Source of the DNA: Lachnospiraceae bacterium
GTDB taxonomy: Bacteria > Bacillota > Clostridia > Lachnospirales > Lachnospiraceae
DNA length: 6,734 bases
Assembly: GCA_900759225.1 (NCBI GenBank)
Contig: CAAEUM010000262.1
Location: forward strand, 1 to 6,734
Reading direction: 5' to 3'
Made by a program: the position numbers and the translations under genes. The notes beneath the pieces were generated by a model, which saw nothing but the letters and a program-made list of their open reading frames with translations, had not been told where the DNA came from and searched no databases. Shown piece by piece: positions 1-4,472 of this stretch. The stretch's first letter is position 1, and every line of letters starts with the position of its first letter.

Positions 1-1
1 G

Positions 2-781
2 ATCCTTAAGGAGCTGGCAGAGGCGGATAGGCAGGTAAAAATCATCAGCTTTTCCCGCAATTTCGGCCATGAGGCTGCCATGATCGCAGGGCTTGATCAT
101 AGCCGGGGAGACGGGATCATCTGCATGGATGCAGATCTGCAGCACCCTCCTCAGTGTATCCCCCAGATCCTTAAGAAATTTGAGGAGGGGTATGAGGTGG
201 TCAACATGGTGCGCACGAAAAATGAAAGCGCCGGATGGTTAAAAAATGTAACCTCCTCCAGCTTTTACTGGCTCATCAACCATATTTCGGATGTGCATTT
301 TGAGCCTAATGCCTCGGACTTTTTTGCAGTCAGCCGCCATGTAGCTCAGGTCTTAAAGGAAAATTATCGGGAAAAGGTGCGCTTTCTCAGGGGCTATGTA
401 CAGAATGTGGGCTTTAAAAAAACTGCTATCCCCTTTGAGGCAGCTGCCAGGGTGGCAGGGGAGAGCAAGTACAGCATCCGTAAGCTGCTTGCCTTCTCCA
501 TTAATACCATTCTCTGCTTTTCGAATATGCCTTTAAAGCTTGGTATTTACGCCGGTATTTTTTCTGCTTTTTTAGGGCTGATGGTTATGGTCTACACCCT
601 GTTTACCAGACAGGGCGCACCAAACGGCTATGCTACCATTGTAGTCCTGATCTGCTTTATGTTTGCCATGATGTTTGTGCTGATCGGTATTATCGGGGAG
701 TACATTGCCATTCTTTTTGCAGAGCTTAAGGACAGGCCGGTTTATATTGTGGAGAGTACGGAAAATATAGAAAAAGAATAG
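2..781 (+). CDS. Family 2 glycosyltransferase, polyprenyl-phosphate type (5' end cut by window edge)
   Basis: The reading frame is open from base 2 (the first methionine, at base 80, is internal) and gives 259 residues. It probably transfers a sugar from a nucleotide sugar to a polyprenyl phosphate at the inner face of the membrane, as in the DPM1/GtrB/ArnC group. Visible family marks are FSRNFGHEAAMIAGLDH just before and across the internal methionine, the metal/nucleotide motif DADLQHPP (about bases 128-151), the RFLRG segment, GESKYS, and PLKLG leading into the first of two C-terminal membrane helices. The second helix ends in the typical GIIGEYIA...K.RPVYIVES tail. Only about 30-50 N-terminal residues should be missing. 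The acceptor and sugar cannot be read from sequence. No U-tailed hairpin directly follows the stop; the structured element at 785-1036 does instead. The family is near certain, the exact substrate unknown. Confidence 0.93.
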   Translation: MLKELAEADRQVKIISFSRNFGHEAAMIAGLDHSRGDGIICMDADLQHPPQCIPQILKKFEEGYEVVNMVRTKNESAGWLKNVTSSSFYWLINHISDVHFEPNASDFFAVSRHVAQVLKENYREKVRFLRGYVQNVGFKKTAIPFEAAARVAGESKYSIRKLLAFSINTILCFSNMPLKLGIYAGIFSAFLGLMVMVYTLFTRQGAPNGYATIVVLICFMFAMMFVLIGIIGEYIAILFAELKDRPVYIVESTENIEKE

Positions 782-784
782 TAA

Positions 785-937
785 GTAACAGTTCAGAGGG
801 CGGGAAAATTGATGCAAAAATTCGCGTCAAGCTTGCTTGTAAGTGGATTTTTACATCAATTTTCACATCGGATGGACATCCGATGCTTCTTGTCCGGTAT
901 AGCCGGACAAGAAGACGCCCCTGAGCTGAACTGTTAC
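785..937. repeat. Four-way-junction-like inverted repeat element
   Basis: Four stems account for nearly every base. The closing stem is 785-796 with 926-937 (12 perfect pairs, GTAACAGTTCAG / CTGAACTGTTAC), continued by 798-802 with 916-920 (5 pairs). Inside are P2, 804-823 with 845-864 (18 Watson-Crick pairs, one G-T, one mismatch), whose loop carries CAAGC-TT-GCTTG; P3, 866-873 with 878-885 (8 pairs); and P4, 886-897 with 903-914 (12 perfect pairs, loop TATAG). Only G803, A865 and A915 lie unpaired at the junction. It begins 4 bases after the glycosyltransferase stop. It could be a dispersed palindromic (MITE/REP-like) repeat, or a structured RNA in the 3' transcript of that gene. The sequence alone does not decide, and I recognise no named RNA family. 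The pairing itself is directly visible. Confidence 0.7.
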
Positions 938-979
938 AACAGTAACGAAGATTTACTGTTACAATAGTAACGAAGATTT
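930..979. repeat. Tandem 25-bp direct repeat, two copies
   Basis: Copies lie at 930-954 and 955-979 and differ at one base (C at 940, T at 965). Each contains GTTAC-4 nt-GTAAC, a small hairpin, and ends in GAAGATTT. The first copy overlaps the right arm of the four-way element. The second copy's GAAGATTT is the base of the long hairpin that follows. AACAGTAA (938-945) can also pair with TTACTGTT (953-960), so alternative folds compete. Confidence 0.85.
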
Positions 980-1036
980 AGGCAGTAAAACGTGTTGAAA
1001 GCTTGCTTTCATAAACGTTTTACTGCCTAAATCTTC
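972..1036. repeat. Long perfect hairpin, 22-bp stem
   Basis: Bases 972-993 and 1015-1036 are perfect inverted complements (22 pairs). Above a small internal loop (GT / TAA) is a second 7-pair stem, TGAAAGC-TT-GCTTTCA (996-1011). No T-run follows on either strand, so a standard intrinsic terminator is unlikely. It sits about 60 bases upstream of the -35 box of the tetR-family operon. The apex AAGCTTGCTT also occurs at the apex of stem P2 in the neighbouring element (829-838), suggesting related units. Confidence 0.85.
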
Positions 1037-1095
1037 ATAGGGCGGATGCCCAGTGCTTCCCCCAATTTCTTTAGGGAAAGTTTAGAAAAGCTTTC

Positions 1096-1125
1096 TTGAC
1101 TTTCGATGGAAAAAGTGAGTATAAT
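1096..1125 (+). promoter_or_regulatory. Sigma-A type promoter of the regulator/TolC-like operon
   Basis: The -35 box is TTGACT (1096-1101) and the -10 box is a perfect TATAAT (1120-1125), with an 18-base spacer. Transcription should begin near base 1132, which places the start inside the palindrome at 1132-1148. Strong promoter by consensus; no experimental support. Confidence 0.85.
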
Positions 1126-1131
1126 TGTGAG

Positions 1132-1148
1132 CATGACATCATGTCATG
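1132..1148. promoter_or_regulatory. Palindromic operator, probably bound by the TetR-family protein
   Basis: CATGACAT-C-ATGTCATG is a perfect inverted repeat with 8-base arms and a one-base centre. It lies 6 bases after the -10 box, over the expected transcription start, and upstream of a TetR-family gene. This is the classic arrangement for autorepression. I saw no second copy in the window, including ahead of the peptidase gene, so the regulon visible here is the operon alone. That the TetR protein is the binder is inferred. Confidence 0.8.
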
Positions 1149-1190
1149 AAAGTGTTGCAAACCGTTTTAACGGATTTACAGAAGATGGCA

Positions 1191-1196
1191 AGGAGG
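1191..1196 (+). promoter_or_regulatory. Ribosome binding site that sets the start of the TetR-family gene
   Basis: A perfect AGGAGG lies 6 bases before the ATG at 1203 and 3 bases before the ATG at 1200. The upstream in-frame ATG at 1146 lies within the operator palindrome, about 15 bases after the expected transcription start, with no Shine-Dalgarno sequence. Translation therefore most likely starts at 1203. Confidence 0.85.
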
Positions 1197-1202
1197 CGTA
1201 TG

Positions 1203-1850
1203 ATGCCAACCCAACGTTTTTTAAACCTTCGTCCTGAGAAGCAGCAGGTGATACTGAAAGCAGCTGCCAATGAATTTTCAAGGACATCCTACACAGCTGC
1301 ATCCATCAATCAGATCATTAAGGAAGCAGGAATCTCCAGAGGCAGTTTTTATACCTACTTTGAGGATAAAGACGATCTGATGTGCTATATGCTTCGGGGC
1401 TTTGGGATACAGTGCAGGCGCAGGGTTTTTGAAATTTTGGAGGAGGAAAAGGGAAACCTGTTTTCGGTTCCCTGCCGGCTTTTAAAGGAGATCATGGAGG
1501 GAAAACAGGATACAGCTTATAAGCTGTACCGGAACATCCTTACAGACATGAATGTGGTAAGCCAGAATCATTTTTTCGGCGTGAAGGGGCTGATGCTTCG
1601 GGATGAAGGTTTTCTTTGCCTGCTGGATGAACTCCGGGAGGCGGGGGATGCGGCGAAGCTTCCGGCATCAAAAGAAGAGCTGGCATGTGTGGCGGAGCTC
1701 TGTATTCTTGTCTTCTTAAAGGGTCTTACCATGCACTACAAGGAGCTGGCATCCAGGGAGGAAATTTTACAGATCACAGAAACACAGATGCAGATTCTGG
1801 AGTATGGTTCCTGCAGAGAAACCGGAAAACCATTAAGCAGAGGAGAATGA
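1203..1850 (+). CDS. TetR-family transcriptional repressor
   Basis: A 215-residue protein, normal length for TetR regulators. Its N-terminal DNA-binding domain is clear: the first helix covers about residues 11-27. The helix-turn-helix (about 33-52) reads ASINQIIKEAGISRGSFYTY and is followed by the usual F.DK.DL motif (53-59). The remaining ~155 residues form the variable helical ligand-binding and dimerisation part, whose ligand cannot be predicted. I chose the ATG at 1203 because of the AGGAGG at 1191; the ATG at 1200 is possible, and the in-frame ATG at 1146 would add about 19 residues that do not belong to the fold. It is first in an operon, and its TGA (1848-1850) directly abuts the next ATG (1851), so translation is probably coupled. 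It likely represses its own promoter through the palindrome at 1132-1148 and so controls the two TolC-like genes. Confidence 0.94.
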   Translation: MPTQRFLNLRPEKQQVILKAAANEFSRTSYTAASINQIIKEAGISRGSFYTYFEDKDDLMCYMLRGFGIQCRRRVFEILEEEKGNLFSVPCRLLKEIMEGKQDTAYKLYRNILTDMNVVSQNHFFGVKGLMLRDEGFLCLLDELREAGDAAKLPASKEELACVAELCILVFLKGLTMHYKELASREEILQITETQMQILEYGSCRETGKPLSRGE

Positions 1851-3074
1851 ATGATGAAACATAGCAGAAAGAAATATACATATCGTATGGCAGTGGCTTT
1901 TACTGCCTCAGCACTGGCAGCTGCCGCCCCTATGACTGCGCTTGCAGCCAAGAACCACCCGGATGATAATGCATATCAGGCCCCGGAAGCACCGGCGCCG
2001 GATTATAACAAGGATTTAAGCCCGGAATTTGCTTATTCTTCTGACAAATGGGCATCCCTCAGGGACAATGTAATGGAGTATGGGGAGCTTCCGGATCTGA
2101 TCCATGAATACAATCCTACGGTGCGCAGCAACCGCTCCATCTATAATGACCAGAAAAACAAGGACTTAAATGATGTCTATGAGGCTTATATGGATGATAT
2201 TGACGATATCTGGACTCAGGCTGACAATGCAGAGGATGATGTAACCTGGGCCAGCTTAAAATACACGGCAGGTCTTCTTACCAAGCAGGCAGACAACAAT
2301 TATCAGGATGCGGACATGGAGAAGATCCAGTATGACCAGGCAGAGGCGAAGCTTTCTTACCAGGCCCAGCAGATGATGGTTTCCCTGGAGCAGTCCCAGT
2401 ATAATCTGGAGGATCTGCAGAATGGAAAGCGTCTTCTGGAAACCCAGCTTGCCTTTACCCAGGCTCAGCAGTCAGTAGGCATGGCAACCCAGATGGATGT
2501 GCTGACATCCCAGAAGGCCCTTCAGGACCAGGAGGCAGCGATCCTGGCAGCTCAGAAGACACAGGACAATGTACACCGCAATCTGTGTATGATGCTTGGA
2601 TGGGGTGCAGATGCATCTCCTGAAATAAAGGCAGTGCCGGAGCCGGATCTATCCCGCATTGATGCCATGAACCCGGAGGCGGATGCGCAGACAGCCATTG
2701 CAAATAATTATGATGTAAAATACTATGAGAAAAAAGCAGGAAACCTTTCAAGCACCGATCTGCAGGAGGCCAATGCAGTAAGCATCCAGAATGCAAAGGA
2801 TACAGCAGTGCGCTCCTTAAAGGGGCAGTACAATACAGTGCTTACTGCCAGGGATGCTCTTGCAGCAGCAGAGGCCAAGGTGATCGTAGAGACAAATAAT
2901 CTGAACAAGGCAGCTGCGAGCAGGGCGGTAGGACAGATGACAGAGCTTCAGTACCAGACAGCTGAGAATGCACAGCTGGCAGCCCAGAATGATGTAAAGA
3001 CAAAGAAGCTCCAGCTTCTCCTGGCAATGGAGGCCTATGACTGGAATGTAAAGGGACTTACTACATCCAACTAA
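1851..3074 (+). CDS. Secreted TolC-family-like coiled-coil protein (first paralogue)
   Basis: A 407-residue exported protein. Residues 1-32 form a signal peptide: basic KHSRKKYTYR, an Ala-rich core, and ALA|AK as the likely signal peptidase I site. A Pro/Ala/Asp-rich stretch follows (about 33-60), then mostly long amphipathic helices. Two TolC-type repeats are visible. The first has VGMATQMDVLTSQKALQDQE (209-228) running to LCMMLGWG; the second has VGQMTELQYQTAENAQLAAQ (360-379) running to the end. In Gram-negative TolC each repeat carries outer-membrane beta strands between its helices; here those places hold charged helical or polar sequence, so a barrel is doubtful. No lipobox, LPXTG motif or cell-wall-binding repeat is seen. 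The start has an AGAGGAG site at 1839-1845, and a second ATG at 1854 is equally usable. It is a clear paralogue of the next gene, sharing the DN.MEY.EL...I..Y.P, GW..D.SPEI and AME.Y.W.VKG motifs. Family assignment is fairly sure; the function is unknown. Confidence 0.88.
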   Translation: MMKHSRKKYTYRMAVAFTASALAAAAPMTALAAKNHPDDNAYQAPEAPAPDYNKDLSPEFAYSSDKWASLRDNVMEYGELPDLIHEYNPTVRSNRSIYNDQKNKDLNDVYEAYMDDIDDIWTQADNAEDDVTWASLKYTAGLLTKQADNNYQDADMEKIQYDQAEAKLSYQAQQMMVSLEQSQYNLEDLQNGKRLLETQLAFTQAQQSVGMATQMDVLTSQKALQDQEAAILAAQKTQDNVHRNLCMMLGWGADASPEIKAVPEPDLSRIDAMNPEADAQTAIANNYDVKYYEKKAGNLSSTDLQEANAVSIQNAKDTAVRSLKGQYNTVLTARDALAAAEAKVIVETNNLNKAAASRAVGQMTELQYQTAENAQLAAQNDVKTKKLQLLLAMEAYDWNVKGLTTSN

Positions 3075-3097
3075 TCTGCAGAAGAGAGGGATTTACC

Positions 3098-4339
3098 ATG
3101 ATAAAGAATAATATATACAGGCCATGGATGGTTTTGGGACTTACTGCAGTGCTTGCGTCAGGAAATGTATTTCCTGCTCTTGCAGGACCGGGAGACCAGC
3201 CGGAGCCGGGAAGCGCCTATGAGGCGGAGCTTTCGAGGCTTCAGGATAACCATATGGAATATGATGAACTGGAAGGGCTGATCAAAAATTACTATGGCCC
3301 CATCAAAAGCGGATACGATATGGTAAAGGGGCAGCTTCAGGACAACGGGATGATCAGTGCCAGCGAGCGCGTAATGGCAGATGATCTTTATGCTCAGGCA
3401 GATGATCTGTATGAGCTTGCCAAGGAGCAGACAGGGATGGATAAGGCTGTTTCCACTGCAACAGCCCAGGCCTTAAGGGCTAATGCAAGAAAAATGCGCA
3501 GTGCAGCGGCCAGCCTGGACCGTTCCTTAGGCAGGTCGGAGGCCAGCAGCGAAAAACAGCTGAACCGCCAGGTCAATGCCCTTGTAATGACAGTACAGTC
3601 CCTGATGAATCAGTATGAACAGCTTTTATCCCAGCGACAGGTGGCTGCCAAGGGGCTGGAGCTGTCACAGGCTGCCCAGACGCTGCAGCAGACCATGCAG
3701 TCCCAGGGGATGGCTGTGGATGGGGATGTGATCTCAGCTGCAGCCCAGCTGTCCAGTACCCAGGCCAGTTTAAATACTCTGGATGCAGGAATTGAGCAGA
3801 TCCATAAGCTTTTATGTAATTTTACAGGATGGGGCCTTGACGGCAGCCCGGAGATAGGGCCGGTTCCGTCTGCGGATATTGGGGCGATCAGTTCCATTGA
3901 TGTAAATGCAGATAAGGAGAAGGCGGTAGGAAATAACTACCAGCTTATCAGCCTGAGAGGTTCCTCTGACGGAGGTATGACGGACCTTCAGAACCGTACT
4001 ACCAAATCAACGACCCAGAGGGCCAACAAGCTGCGCAATGTGGAGTACAGTGAAAATACAGTCCGTTCCGATATCCAGACTCTCTATGATACCATTCTGG
4101 AAAAGAAGGCTGCCTACGATTCCGCAGCTACAGCCTATGAGAGTGCGAAGATAGCATGGAATGCAGCCCAGATCCAGAAGCAGAACGGCTCCTTGAGCCA
4201 GATACAGTTCCTTCAGCAGGAAATGGCCTTCCTTCAGGCGCAGTCCGGGTTTAAGTGTGCAGATCTGTCCCTGCGTCAGGCTATGGAGGATTATAACTGG
4301 GCCGTGAAGGGCGTACAGGTGGATGTAAGCGCGGAATAG
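3098..4339 (+). CDS. Secreted TolC-family-like coiled-coil protein (second paralogue)
   Basis: A 413-residue exported protein, 23 bases after its paralogue, with AGAGGG (3085-3090) 7 bases before the ATG. The signal peptide runs over residues 1-29 and ends ALA|GP. The mature part is helical and rich in Gln, Ala and Ser. The same two-repeat plan is present: QGMAVDGDVISAAAQLSSTQ (203-222) leading to LCNFTGWGLDGSPEI (239-253), and NGSLSQIQFLQQEMAFLQAQ (363-382) leading to AMEDYNWAVKG (395-405). Overall similarity to the first paralogue is concentrated at the N-terminal LQDN.MEY.EL segment, around GWG...SPEI, and at the C-terminus. The helices between have diverged, suggesting an old duplication and perhaps a hetero-oligomer. 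No adaptor (HlyD-like), ABC or RND gene lies beside it; an intrinsic terminator follows. A role in secretion, efflux or the cell envelope is possible but unproven. Confidence 0.87.
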   Translation: MIKNNIYRPWMVLGLTAVLASGNVFPALAGPGDQPEPGSAYEAELSRLQDNHMEYDELEGLIKNYYGPIKSGYDMVKGQLQDNGMISASERVMADDLYAQADDLYELAKEQTGMDKAVSTATAQALRANARKMRSAAASLDRSLGRSEASSEKQLNRQVNALVMTVQSLMNQYEQLLSQRQVAAKGLELSQAAQTLQQTMQSQGMAVDGDVISAAAQLSSTQASLNTLDAGIEQIHKLLCNFTGWGLDGSPEIGPVPSADIGAISSIDVNADKEKAVGNNYQLISLRGSSDGGMTDLQNRTTKSTTQRANKLRNVEYSENTVRSDIQTLYDTILEKKAAYDSAATAYESAKIAWNAAQIQKQNGSLSQIQFLQQEMAFLQAQSGFKCADLSLRQAMEDYNWAVKGVQVDVSAE

Positions 4340-4350
4340 AAGTTCATTTA

Positions 4351-4396
4351 AAAGCTTCAGTCATGCGAAGTATGTATGGCTGAAGTTTTTTTGTTT
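4351..4396 (+). terminator. Intrinsic terminator of the regulator/TolC-like operon
   Basis: Stem CTTCAGTCAT (4355-4364) pairs with ATGGCTGAAG (4376-4385), ten pairs including one G-T. It is followed at once by seven Ts and then GTTT. It starts about 15 bases after the stop codon and separates the operon from the peptidase gene. Confidence 0.9.
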
Positions 4397-4408
4397 CATA
4401 AAAACTGA

Positions 4409-4437
4409 TTGACAGCAGGGACTTTGGCAATTAAAAT
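4409..4437 (+). promoter_or_regulatory. Sigma-A type promoter of the M28 peptidase gene
   Basis: A perfect -35 TTGACA (4409-4414), a 17-base spacer and -10 TAAAAT (4432-4437). The expected start is near 4444, giving a leader of about 29 bases. No palindrome like the one upstream of the regulator is present, so the peptidase is probably not under the same repressor. Confidence 0.85.
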
Positions 4438-4472
4438 AAAAAACTGAATTTTCAGAGGAAAGGAAAGGTTAT

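Noticed and set aside
572..817. - strand open frame of 81 codons overlapping the end of the glycosyltransferase
   Set aside because: It is antisense to the conserved membrane helices of the glycosyltransferase, has no homologous look, and is a shadow of that gene.
930..979. CRISPR array
   Set aside because: There are only two copies, directly abutting, with no spacers and no cas genes.
972..1036. Long hairpin as the terminator of the glycosyltransferase gene
   Set aside because: The stem is strong, but no T-run follows on either strand, and it lies about 190 bases after the stop codon.
1146..1202. N-terminal extension of the TetR-family gene to the ATG at 1146
   Set aside because: That ATG lies inside the operator palindrome close to the expected transcription start, with no ribosome binding site. 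The added residues do not fit the TetR fold, while AGGAGG precedes the ATG at 1203.
2455..3027. Several - strand open frames opposite the first TolC-like gene
   Set aside because: They are compositional shadows of a helical, Gln/Ala-rich coding frame, with low-complexity Pro/Ser/His translations and no ribosome binding signals.
1851..4339. Conventional Gram-negative TolC outer-membrane channel
   Set aside because: No amphipathic beta-strand segments are seen at the expected insertion points, and the rest of the window looks like a monoderm Clostridia genome.
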